Of a DNA stretch of 64,000 nucleotides, positions 45,601 through 60,390 are shown piece by piece. The notes beneath the pieces were generated by a model. It saw only the letters and a program-made list of their open reading frames with translations. It made no database searches and had not been told where the DNA came from. The stretch is from Gymnopilus junonius (lineage: Eukaryota; Basidiomycota; Agaricomycetes; Agaricales; Galerinaceae). Position numbers and translations under genes: made by a program. Each line of letters opens with the position of its first letter. Position 1 is the first letter of the stretch. Location: contig JADNYJ010000003.1 of NCBI GenBank assembly GCA_015501075.1, positions 372,001 through 436,000 on the forward strand. The letters are read 5' to 3'.

Positions 45601-47084
45601 AGTCGTTGGTCCACAATCTGCTCTCGCTTTTGCTTTGACAAATGACAAATTGTCGAATAAATTGGATATCATAAAGACGCTATTAGCGTATGGTGCGGAT
45701 CCAGGTGTGGCGAAGAGCATCACGATGCCTGAATCGACCCATCAAGCATCCGGGCAAAACTATTCGGAGGAATCAGAGCCTGAAGGAAGCCACTTAGTCC
45801 GAACTCTGATGGATGAATTGGACCCAGCAACGAGGTGTGTACTCACTGTTCTCAACCTTAGGTTTGATTGCCTAATGACTCATTGGTGCCTTTAGATATT
45901 ATCTTGAGCGTGCAGATGCTGTACATACTAGGAGAATATCTGTTCTCATCCAACGATCATTCTTCCGACCGTTGACCCGCGTCCGATATGATCTCATTGG
46001 TCAAGACAGGGCGCTTGAACAACTCTTCAGAGTCCTGTCCATGCATTCACGGAACTTATCAGTAACACCAATGGTTGTACTTTTGTGTGGTAAGCCCCAT
46101 TTAGACCCTAACGGTTTGTTTTATGGTACATTATCGGACAGGACCTAGTGGTCACGGAAAGAGTCTATTAGCGAGAAAATGTGAGTTATTGAAATCAGAC
46201 TTCAACACCATCTATGATTACTAGAGTTAACAATCTGGTGATTCCTAGTCGGATCATTGCTCGACGTCCCGACCCATACCGTAAACATGACAACTCTCCG
46301 ATCAACTCATGACCTATGGCAGTCCTATTCCATGAGCCCCTACGAGGTCCGTTATTCTTATTTTAATACTTTAGCGTTCTCATGCTGATTCCATTGGTAG
46401 ACTCCTACAACATGTACCCTGGCAGAATTTCTTGTTAATAACGAGGGCAAACGATGCGTGGTTGTATTGGATGTAAGTGTTGAATAATACATTTTGCGTC
46501 CACAGCCTCAAAACCTTTTTACTCGCACAGGAAATCGAGAAAACCCTGGACGAGAAGGCTTTATGGTCCTTACTCATGCCCTGGGAATTGGGCAGATGTT
46601 CTTTCGAAGCTGGAAGCCGTCACGTTGATGTTAAAAATGTGGTATGGTTGGGAACTTCAAATATCGGTCATGACCTAGTTTTCAATCATCATGAATTGCG
46701 CAAAAACCCTGAGGCGCCAATGTCGAGAGAAGAATATGTAGAACTCATGGGGCTCCTACGACCCAAAGTTTCAGAGAGACTAGGGGTACGAAATTCATTC
46801 CAGTTTCTTTAGCCTGACAAGACGTAGCGCTCATAGTGACATCTTGACAGGCTTCAGTGTTGTCAAGAATAACCACTGTTCTCCCATTCGTACCATTTTC
46901 AATGGAAGAAAAAAAGGCTATCTGCTCGGAAGCTTTATATACCCTTGGTGGAGAGCTTGCAAGGTCATTGTCGCCGGAGGAGGTAGAAACCATGATTAAC
47001 GCTGCTCTAGCGAACTACTCTGCGCCCGAGGGTGCTAGGTCATTATCGAGGGCAATATCTAATCAGTTGGTAGATTTGATTTGA
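42654..47084 (+). CDS. CCCH zinc finger + ankyrin + ClpB-type AAA+ ATPase
   Basis: The start MALPDPSWRVKT (42654-42687) splices into RPCPFYQQGKCLFAESCNFL, a CCCH finger (C-x7-C-x5-C-x3-H) of the RNA-binding type. About 650 residues of acidic, Ser/Pro-rich disordered sequence follow (to 44613). Small Ser-rich exons come next (44670-44843, 44895-44988, 45038-45105). Then comes an ankyrin region, KPTLMFAIASDNVDEVKQAL and LDIIKTLLAYGADPG (about 45520-45710). Last is an AAA+ module of the ClpB second-domain type: LIGQDRALEQLF, Walker A GPSGHGKS (about 46145), Walker B VVVLDEIEKT (about 46460-46560), sensor-1 VWLGTSNIG, and the small C-terminal domain to 47084. The exons join in phase, apart from one apparently lost base near 45286 (EEEP to SSAPLTSW). 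No start codon context separates finger and ATPase parts. About 1,270 residues. The GYVG pore-loop sequence is replaced by SMSPYETP. The ankyrin + single AAA+ order recalls animal Skd3/CLPB. Function unknown. Confidence 0.72.
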
Positions 47085-47299
47085 TATTTTTGCATGTGCG
47101 TGTGACAATATGGGTAAAATTAAGCTAATTCATGATGCAATGTTGTGCGGCTCGGGCAGTGCATAGAACTACCCGGTGACGTCTCATTGTGACACAGCCG
47201 ACTGCTGGACATCCAGTGAAGAAGCGGTTGGAATCTTGCGATTGGTTATCTACGTCGCAACCACCGTGATATTGACAGACTCAGCTCACCCATCAAAGG
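47085..47299. other. Intergenic, may hold 5' exons of the next gene
   Basis: No signal peptide exon could be identified for the following transmembrane gene, whose true start may be here. Confidence 0.3.
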
Positions 47300-48934
47300 A
47301 TGTTCTGCACATTCTTGGACAAATTCTTCGGGCTACGCATGTGCACTCTCTCTGGCGTGGCAGGAACGTCAGAGTCCTATATCAATTTCTGGATGTCTAC
47401 GGGAATTGATACAGGTGGACGTACTGGTACAGGCGTGGTATTTCATGGTGGCTGAACCCATGACATGGGACTTTCTCATCTTGGTGTCCCCCCAAGTCAG
47501 AAAGGGTGGTTGTTGTTTCTTTGCTCAACTCCAATCGTTCAGACTGGCCCTACCTGTCGTTTTTTGGTTTCGCTCGTTTTGAGGAACTTCCTTGGAATCT
47601 TCAGGAAGTCGGTTATACGATGCTCAACTCGAAGCATGTCGTACACAGGATGGTCAAGGTTAATATAGCCCGCGCGCCACAATACCCAGATGGTACTTCT
47701 GGCTCGACCCAACCAACTGTCGTAACACAAACAGCCACTGTAACGCAAACAACTGTTGTCGAGGCTGCTAATGCCTCTCAGCCAGTTGCTGACCCACTGC
47801 CTACCTCCACAGCCGCCCTTGCAGGTGCCATAACCTTTTTGGGACTGGCCTTGCTTTTAGGTGTGTTTTTTCGTTACCGATGATAAGCAATTCCTGAAAA
47901 GAGTGTTTGCAGTTCTTGGCGCCTGCCTTTATCGCCGCCGCCGGCTCAGGAGGAATGCACCCTCAGCGAATGTTGAATTCAACCGTGATGCGTTCACCGA
48001 GAAGAAAACCCCGTATACTCCAAGCTATGATGACCCTTTCAGGGCAGACACTGCCAAGCACACATTCCACACCAAGTTTCCCGGATCTCAAACCAGCATC
48101 TCAACACGGGACTCCGAAGATAACGTCAACCCAACCGTTCTCGCATGGAAGCCACAGATAAACACTCAGTTCAGGGTGACCAACGCAGCTTCTGAGAGCT
48201 CCTCCAGCACGACTTTGCCTACCTTCCCAAAGACGGCTGCAGAGAAGAAAAAGGCTCCGAGGTCTAAGCCCTCTTCGCTGAGCATGAATCCTGAAGAGAT
48301 GGTTGGTTCACCCCCTCCTTCGTATGATATTGCCAGCGGAGGACAACAGTTCCCTATCCCATCTCTGCTCCCGCCTGAGAAACTGAGGACGATCCCGGCT
48401 CCGCCTACGCCCCCTGCTAGCCGCAAGTCGTTCCAGAACCCGAAGAAGAAATCTTTCCATGGTCAAAATCTGGTCATTCCGAACGAAGATGTACTCAAAC
48501 CAGTCTCCAGTCCCGCCAGATCCGAGTCATTCGCGCCTAAAGATACTATTACATCTGCTCCTGTTTCCGCTCCCTCTTCCAAGGCCAAGATGATGACTTC
48601 GCCTGCAACAAGTAACCCATTCTCTCCAGTACCAGCCAGTGCCCCAGCTACTGGTGCAAATTCTAACTCCCCAACGCCCAAGACTGTTCGATTGATGAAC
48701 GTCGTGGTGCCTTACACTCCTACCCTCGCGGATGAGCTGCAAGTTCGAGTTGGAGACACTGTGCGCGTGCTCCAAGAGTATAAAGATGGGTGGTGCTTTG
48801 CCCAATTTGTTGGCAAGGTAGACGCGCCGAGGGGTGTCATTCCACTTGTCTGTCTTGAGGAGAGGAAAAGAGTAGTACCTGTCTCGTCAAAGGGGTCTAA
48901 CAGCTCCATGACGAGCCTGGTAAACTGGCGTTAA
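47300..48934 (+). CDS. Single-pass membrane protein with cytosolic SH3 domain
   Basis: An exon from ATG 47300 (MFCTFLDKFFG, then TSESYINFWMSTGIDT) splices over an 86-bp intron (47415-47500) into ERVVVVSLLNSNRSDWPYLS, a predicted extracellular part. A Thr/Val-rich stalk VVTQTATVTQTTVV leads to one membrane span STAALAGAITFLGLALLL. A second intron (about 47862-47910) then leads into the Arg-rich stop-transfer CLYRRRRLRR. A long Pro/Ser-rich cytosolic tail ends in an SH3 domain: NVVVPYTPTLADELQVRVGD, VRVLQEYKDGWCFAQFVG and GVIPLVCLEERK. This order resembles Fus1-like fungal surface proteins. The 5' end is uncertain: there is no obvious signal peptide. About 485 residues from this start. Confidence 0.68.
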
Positions 48935-49366
48935 ACGTAGGGCATACGACCGCTGACAGACGAGAAACAAATTCTCTTCAAAGTCTGATACAACGTGGAA
49001 ACGATTTGGACTTACGAACTTACTTTGGCTTTATAAACCTTTTCGGTTCAAGCCATTTTTCTGTCTTTACATACGCTTAACACCCCCTTGAATTATTTAT
49101 TATCATATGTAGAAAGCCTTCGGATGCTTTATTTTACTCGTCTGACTTCGACGTTTGCGTTTCGCGTCGGCATGGTTCCGACTGAAGCCCCGGAGGCTTG
49201 TATGTAGATTGAATTACCTGTAGTAGTTTTGGTGCTTCAACCTTAGGTTCTTATTATTATTATTTAAGGGCGTGCACGATCAATTGAATTTACAGTCGAC
49301 TATCTAAAACCATGGATTGATATTAGAAGACTGGATTGCAGAGTTTACAACGAAAAATATAGACAT
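48935..49366. other. Convergent intergenic region
   Basis: 3' flanks of the SH3 protein and PAM17. Contains a short ATT-repeat run near 49250; nothing else seen. Confidence 0.4.
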
Positions 49367-50255
49367 CTATTCTTCTGGTAAGAGTGCTTTTCGCTTGTAC
49401 TTGTTCTGGTCCCTCAGCCACTGAAAAGGACCCAATTTAGCTGGGAGCATCTGGTATGAAGGGACAACTTTACACACCTGCCTGTATTGCGCTAATGACC
49501 CAATCTTTTCTCCTGGTCATCTGTGAGTGGGTGGAAAAAGAAGTGAAGAGTAAGCACAATACCATAATAATCCGGTACTGGTTGAGTCGGGCTTTGCAGA
49601 GTCGGGTCTACGCGGTTTTTAGCTATACGCTGGAAGAACTCGGTATCCCTTCTGTCGATCAAATCCAGAATATTACGGTTTCTGAATCGCCAGATTGAAG
49701 CACCGAGGGTAGGTCCAATCAGCGCACCGAAGCCTATAGTAAACATGAAATCAGTATCGCGTGCCACGACTTGGAAGACAAAACTCACCAACGCATCCCA
49801 TTGTGCAGAACCCATAGAAGAAGAACGGGTCAATTCCCTACGAAACAATTATTCAAGTTTAGTCAAGCAGGCAAAGCCGAGAATATTCACCATGACAGGC
49901 TTCAGAGGATCTGTATCAAGGTTTCCAAAATACGCGGCGCCGCCCATGAAACCAAGCAAAGCACATGGAATGGTTGCAACCTGCGTTGACCATGTAAATG
50001 AGCTCTCAACTACACAAGACGCGCAGGACGTACCGTTTGCCAGGTTCGCTTATTTCGTCTAATTTCAAGGTATTCCGGCCATGAAAGAGTGGCTTTTGGG
50101 GTCGAGGTTTGAGCTGAAGACTTTGGCGTCGTCGGCTGTCGTTTGGCTTTTGTCATTGTTGATTGAGCCCTTGACATGAAAAAAGGTGTCCTGTTCATCG
50201 CCGAACATTGGTTTCTCGTAGAGACTCTAAGTCCCCTGATGATGAAGGGGTCCAT
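49367..50255 (-). CDS. PAM17: PAM17, subunit of the mitochondrial import motor
   Basis: Starts at 50255 with MDPFIIRGLRVSTRNQC, a basic mitochondrial presequence. Then come LSWPEYLEIRRNKRTWQT (the conserved Pam17 entry), GFMGGAAYFGNLDTDPLKP (first membrane segment), FYGFCTMGCVGFGALIGPTL (second segment), SIWRFRNRNILDLIDRRDTE, FFQRIAKNRVDPTLQSPTQP, VPDYYGEKIGSL and the C-terminal QWLRDQNKYKRKALLPEE at 49367. All family blocks are present with plausible introns and no break. The protein sits in the inner membrane and helps the Tim44/Hsp70 motor organise at TIM23. About 230 residues. Confidence 0.93.
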
Positions 50256-50467
50256 TTGGGTCGTATTTGAAGGGCTAATTGAATGAGTCTAGAGCACGGA
50301 GACGGTGTGCAAGTGACCAAAATACGTATGTTCATATCACGTGCAGCCACAGTGACATATTTTTGTGTCGCCGCGGAATTTCAAAGTCATTTCAATTGCT
50401 ATGCTCGCTCCCGGAGAAGACCAATATCATCCGTCCCGATGATATATCTCCCGTTCACTCCCCCATA

Positions 50468-55065
<4,598 letters not shown>

Positions 55066-55605
55066 TGTTTTGCTCTCGGCATGTGTCTGTATATGTTCGT
55101 TGCCCCTATATTTTCCCCCTTTTGGATGTATTTTACTTTTGTGTACTGGCCACAACTTGCCGAATCTGGCATCCTCTTGTATCATACATTCTGTTTGTTT
55201 GCTTGCGTGTATAATATGTTCTTCGTTGGCCTCCGTTTTAACTTTTTAAGGTGCAAAACTGGCTAATCCACCTGCCACGGACCCTGCATACACCACATAG
55301 ATGGTACGTGATCGCATATTATATTACTGGTGTGGAGTGGCAACAGTGATGTGTTTTCTCCGGCAGTTGCAAGGACGCTGCTTGCCAAGTTGCTGCTTGT
55401 CGGACTTTCCGCGTCCGACGACTTCTAGCGTGTTTCAATAATGATCTTCCGTGTACGCGGATGACGGCACTCCCCATATTGGGATCAGGAAGACAAATAC
55501 TGGCAGGTCTTCTGTTCGGGTTATATATAAGTCAATTCGACAGTGGCAAGGCCTGCATTCCAACCTCCCTCTTCCAAAGCCCTCTCCGACTTGCTCCAAA
55601 TTCCA
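55066..55605 (+). promoter_or_regulatory. Upstream region of the secreted Kre9-like gene with TATA box
   Basis: TATATATAA lies at 55522-55530, 76 bp before the ATG at 55606; CT-rich sequence follows. Earlier parts of the stretch (55066-55500) are T-rich 3' flank of the SNF2 gene with no other signal. Confidence 0.5.
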
Positions 55606-56143
55606 ATGGCTTTCTCATTCTCGTCCCTCATTTACACACTCTTTTTTCTCGTATTTGCCGTCCAGGCGACCCCTCTTGCCCTGGAAGCCCGAAACAAACT
55701 TGATGTATTCGTCCCCCGCATCATAGAGCCCAACAGCGACACTGTTTGGACGGTTGGGCAGGAAGCTATTGTCGTCTGGTAAGAACTCGGCGCCTTCCTT
55801 TTCGTTGGTCTTTTCCCAATTGCGATGTTTTCTAGGGACACCTCAGATGCACCTGCAGACATCTCAAACAGTGCTTCTGTTATTTTGAACGATGGTTAGG
55901 TTTTTGTTAACGTCTTCGAGTTACCCTCCACTCTAACAATAATCTGTAGTTGGTGTTGTGGCGCAAGGATTTGACCTTCGAGCTGGAAATGTGACTTTCA
56001 AGGTCCCGCTCAGTACTTCCCTTGGTCCTCATTTTATCACCCGTAAGTCTGACAAAATTATCGGATGTAACCTTTTTTTAAGCATTACACTAGTTTTCGG
56101 CGACTCCGGCAATTATAGCCCTGTCTTCACCGTCGAGGCCTGA
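55606..56143 (+). CDS. Small secreted Kre9/Knh1-like protein
   Basis: Signal peptide MAFSFSSLIYTLFFLVFAVQ with cleavage near ATPLALEAR. Four exons join in phase to give LDVFVPRIIEPNSDTVWTVG, QEAIVVWDTSDAPADISNSA, GVVAQGFDLRAGNVTFKVPL, GPHFITLFGDSGNYSPVFTV and EA at the stop. The pattern P-x(6)-W-x-x-G-x3-x-V-x-W-[DN] followed by a closing G-D-S-G-N-x-S-x-x-F-x-[IV] is that of the Ser/Thr-rich Kre9/Knh1 N-terminal domain found in many basidiomycete secreted proteins. About 120 residues, without a GPI tail. Likely wall-associated or secreted. A TATA box lies 76 bp upstream. Confidence 0.82.
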
Positions 56144-56369
56144 GGGTTTACAACATTGTTCAGCAGACCATGTCACTAGCCCCCTTCCACGGCCGTCCTT
56201 GAGCAGAATGTCTTGACCTTCGGCATCGGACAACATCGTATTTCTTTAATACATGGACACTTGCGGATACTTACCTCGTTGCATAATATACTCATCACAT
56301 GGTATAGTTAGGGCGAAAGCCTTTTAAGTATGAGAAGTTATGAATATTTAAGGCTTTATTAAGGTCTTC

Positions 56370-58092
56370 CCTTTCCACACAATTCTCGAAAGCAAAGCTC
56401 CTGGCGAGCTCTTCTAACTGTCCTTTGTTCAAACCACGAAACAAATTAGCCCACTCCTTCACCATGAATTCAGCAAGTAGGATTCACCAATGGTTAATAG
56501 AGGTGCTTCACAGCAGTTTCATCCATGCATCAGCGGCAAGATAATGCTTCCTGTGGAGAAAATGGTGTTGAAGCTTCATATATGGACTTGATGGTGAGAG
56601 GTAGACCATTCCTTGAAGGCCAATGTCCTTGTATAACCAGATACACCAGCTTAAACGATCCTGAGAAATTTGAGTGAGTCTGGAGGTTGAAATCCAGAAA
56701 ACGAGAAATGTGCTATAATGTATGTGCCTGCTTGTAAATCTCTAGCTGATCCCTCAGGACAAGGTGCCTTCTTCCATTGATATGATCGGTCTCTTAGCCA
56801 TCGTATTCCTCCTTGCATAGGCAGGGCCCCATTTCACCATTCCAAGCGCGTAACACTGCTGGCACTGAGTAGTGTTTCTTGAGGAAACAGTACCTAGGAA
56901 AACACGTCATATGACTTTTTTTCCACTGTTTTTTTGAGAAACACCGGTCAGCCCTACCAAATTAGGCAAGGCCGAACGCTGGTTTCTGGAGAAACACCTA
57001 AAAGAAATCAGGTGACGTGTTTCTTTCATGCTGTTTCCCAAAGAAACAGAGGTTGGTGCCAGCTCGTCAATCCATGCACACTTTTTCCTCGTATGTCTCC
57101 CTCATTATTTCCCTTTACTTTTCGTTCCGGAGAGGCTCGGATGACCGTATAATGAGTAGTCATGTATTGCATACGCCGTATTTGTCCATCTCTGGCCAAG
57201 CATCATCAGGAAACTTTGAAAAGTCTGTAGCCATAGTGTTTCCGTCCAGGAATAGTATATGTATATCACCTCCGCTGCATAAAGTGGCATGAGCTCGGTC
57301 GTAAAACGACATAAGATTGCAATCTTCGGATAAGGGTCTGCTGGTTCATTGAGGACGTTATACCCTGCAATCCAAGGGTTACTTTTGTAGCGCTCGCTTA
57401 TTTCGCCCCATAGCTACAAAAGTCTAACCTGAAAGTCCTTTTGTCTCCAGAAATTCCCAATATGGGTCCCAGCATCAGCATGCCATCCCCCGCTTTGCTC
57501 GCCAGGAGCTGTGTGCATGCCAATGACTGTGTATATGGATAACTTTGTCAATATTGATATTGCCCGGTCAAGATACTTGAATACATTGGGTTTGAGAACG
57601 CGAGGATTCGTGTCATCTGCAGAGACATCAGAATAGTACAATTTCAAAAAAATCAAAAATCAATATACCTTCAAAATGGCGATAATTCACCGCTATTCGT
57701 GTCGGGTTCTGCAAAGAAATATTCCAGGTACTGTGTAATGGATAAGCAAGTACGAAATTGCATATTAAAAGCGACATGCTTTCTCCCAGAAGAACTCCAC
57801 TTTTCCTTCTCCAAGGACTTCGGCGAGAGCTTCTCTCGCTTGAAACTCGCACCCAGGAAACCCTTTGAACGAAGGTTTGTTCCAGCACCAACAACCAGGT
57901 TGCTTTAGACTAGACGTACTAGTTATAAAATTCTCCATCCTTAACAACCCTTAAGCTTCAGTTTCTTGACTACTTGAAGGTCGTGAAATATAGCACTCAC
58001 TGCATCCAACCTGCCAGGCCGGCCCCTCGGAGAATGACCTGCTGTCCTTCTGCGTCGACAATCTGAGTACCTGAAACCTTCAGAAAGCTCAT
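56370..58092 (-). pseudogene. Decayed tandem copy of the GH5 gene
   Basis: Read on the minus strand from 58092: MSFLKVSGTQIVDAEGQQVI, LRGAGLAGWM, then NPTRIAVNYRHFEGI, RVLKPNVFKYLDRAISIL, YTVIGMHTAPGEQSGGWHAD, TNTAYAIHDYSLYGHPSL, RAWNGEMGP and finally AEFMVKEWANLFRGLNKGQL near 56400. These align block by block with the intact gene at 58302-60025. Internal stops and frame shifts occur, for example after IHDYSLYGHPSLSGTK and around 57300-57420. A 207-bp inverted-repeat element sits between the regions equal to WMDEK and FVWNGEWGP of the intact enzyme, just before the nucleophile Glu. The promoter-proximal part is the best preserved. Confidence 0.8.
56858..57064. mobile_element. 207-bp inverted-repeat element (MITE-like) inside the GH5 pseudogene
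   Basis: The ends GCTGGCAC (56858-56865) and GTGCCAGC (57057-57064) are perfect inverted repeats. The similarity continues inward for about 60 bp (GTTTCTTGAGGAAACAG on the left against CTGTTTCCCAAAGAAAC on the right, then AACACGTCA against TGACGTGTT). Inside are four palindromes of the type TGTTTCnnnnGAAACA at 56873-56889, 56927-56943, 56981-56998 and 57032-57048, spaced about 50-54 bp. It carries no coding frame. I could not define a target-site duplication. It is absent from the equivalent position of the intact neighbour at 58302-60025, which supports insertion. Confidence 0.65.
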
Positions 58093-58301
58093 GTGTTAGT
58101 AGTAGATGAGCAAGTGGGGAGAAAATGACGAAGTGGCAACTTCGGTATGGACAGCCGACTATATACCAGCAGTTTGACACCGATCTATCAAAAACTGGGA
58201 AAAATTGAAGGTTGAGGGAATTAAGTAATGAACGCAATTGGATTGGATATCTTCCGTGAGTACACAAATGATTGAACATCTACGCACGTTCCGGCGCCCT
58301 T

Positions 58302-60025
58302 CTACGAATTGGCAGTAAAAGAATGCTTCCTGAGTACAGCATTCAACTCTTTACGTTTGACACAGTTCTCGAAAGAGAAGCTCGCGGCTAGTTCCTCCAG
58401 TTGCTCCTCGTCTAGCCCATGGAAAGAATCTGCCCATTCCTTCACCATGAATTCGGCGACAAGCATGGTCCTGCTGATACGGGTGACCCGCTCATTTACG
58501 CTCCAGATAGGGGGATAAAGCTTCAGTTTGGACTCGTCGGAAACAGACTGCTTGATAAGATCCACAATCGGTTGATATATAGGCTTTACATATTTATCGT
58601 CTTTGCCCCATGCATCCACTGCGAGCCGCTGTTTCCTGAGAAGGAAATCTTTGAAGAGCTGCATGTAAGGTGTCGAACGTGAGACGTGAACCATCCCCTG
58701 GAATCCTATATCTTTGTACAACCAGATAGACCAACTGAGACTATCCTGTCAAAGCCGATGCTTCAGTTGCGGAGTACGAAGCAGGTTGCGATTATACGGA
58801 GACTAACCTTTTTATAAATCTCCAGCTGGTCATTCAGCACTTTATATCTTCGCTTATTGATGGCTTCTGTTTCGTCACCATCATACTCCTCTCTCCCATA
58901 TACAGGACCCCATTCCCCATTCCATACAAAGAGTCCTTTCTCATCCATCCAAGCACGCTTTCTCTCATACATTTTCTTCATCCGATCTATCTGGGCATCC
59001 GTTCCTTCATATGGTTCAGGAGAACTAGGAAACCCAAAAACAGCGTAGTCATGAATCGCATACGCCATATTTTCCCACTTTCGACCTGCGTCGTCCGGAA
59101 ATTTGGTGAAATCTGTCGCATATGTATTTCCGTCTAGGAACAGTATGTGCTTCTTATCAATAGCGCGAATGGCAATATATGCACGGTCATAGAAGTTCAA
59201 GAGTATTGAATGTTGCGGGTGAGGATCCGCTGGCTCGTTCAGAACGTTGTATCCAGCAACCCAGGAGTTGTCCTTGTAATGCTCTGCGATCTGCTCCCAA
59301 ATCCATACGAGCCTATCTTGAAAGTCTCTGTGTCTCCAAAAGTATGCAATATGGGAACCAGCATCAGCATGCCAGCCACCGTTCTGCCCTCCAGGAGCCG
59401 TGTGCATGTCAATAACAGTATAGATTGAGTGTTTCGCACAGGCGGCTATCGCTCGGTCGAGATGCTTGAATGCATTTGGCTTCAGGACACCAGGATTCAT
59501 GTCATCTATAGCATAGAATACAGAATGGGTCAGTTAAATCGTGAACTGCAAGGAATGAAGACATGCCCTCAAAGTGATGATAGTTAACAGCAATACGGAT
59601 GCAATTGAGTCCGAGTGATTTGAAAAATTCGGCATCGGGCTCTGCAAAAAAGTATTCGAGAAACTGCATTCGCGCTTTGTAAACGATGGGACTACAGATG
59701 AGATGATTGATTTATCCTACTACCTTGTCGAAAAAGAATTCAGCCTTCTGCTCGCCGATTGTCTCTGTGAGAGCCTCGCGGATTTGGAATTCGCAACCAG
59801 GATACCCTTGAGCGATATTCCTTCAGTTCTCTTGAGTTGGAGCAGTTAATGAATGTCAAGAACCTGAGATAAAGTTCTCCATCCTGAACATGATGTCAAT
59901 ACTCGATGGTTAGAAAAGGAGTATGATACTCACGTCATCCATCCTCCAAGACCAGCACCGCGAAGTACAACTTCGTTTCCTCCTTCGTCAACAAGTTTGG
60001 TACCTTCAACCTTCAGGAAACTCAT
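58302..60025 (-). CDS. GH5 glycoside hydrolase (exo-beta-1,3-glucanase-like), intracellular type
   Basis: Starts at 60025 with MSFLKVEGTKLVDEGGNEVV, then LRGAGLGGWM, YPGCEFQIREAL-type sequence, GLNCIRIAVNYHHFEG, VLKPNAFKHLDRAIAACAKH, SIYTVIDMHTAPGGQNGGWH, WVAGYNVLNEPADPHPQ (acid/base Glu in NEP), ILFLDGNTYATDFTKFPDD, NMAYAIHDYAVFGFPSSPEP, GLFVWNGEWGPVYGREEYDG (nucleophile Glu in GEWG) and SLSWSIWLYKDIGFQGMVHV. It ends with the family's helical tail LVAEFMVKEWADSFHGLDEE at 58302. There is no signal peptide, so it probably acts inside the cell. Substrates in related GH5 enzymes include glucan or steryl/lipid beta-glucosides; not decided by sequence. About 500 residues. A decayed tandem copy follows downstream. 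Confidence 0.88.
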
Positions 60026-60390
60026 GCCTAACAAAGGGAGGAAAAAGGAGGATGCATTGAGAGACTCAAACGCATCATACTTGAAATATACTATGGGTAT
60101 CCCGAGAATTCCGCGGAGATATATTAAGGAGAAAAAGGTCAGCTGGACCTCCCGACGGAGAAATTATCCACCTTCATGCTCGAAGTAGAAATAGATTTCG
60201 GGATGACGGAAGAGGAAATGATCCTGGCTGCAGGCTACATCCTCAGATCAAAGAAATGGTACCATATCAAAACAAAAAAAATGGATTTGAGAACAACTAT
60301 GAGAAGGAAAGATAGTCCAATGATCACTGTAAGAAAGTTGTATCGATCCCATGCGAGAAATCCCATATGCATATTCTCTGCGAGAAAACA
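60026..60390. other. Intergenic, nothing recognised
   Basis: Upstream region of the GH5 gene (A/G-rich on the plus strand) and 3' flank of the F-box/WD40 gene. The true 3' end of the F-box/WD40 gene may reach into this part through another intron. Confidence 0.35.

Noticed and set aside
47465..47668. Open frame starting ATG 47465 as the 5' end of the SH3 protein
   Set aside because: It is a different frame from the transmembrane/SH3 part and ends in a stop; the exon from 47300 joins in phase instead.
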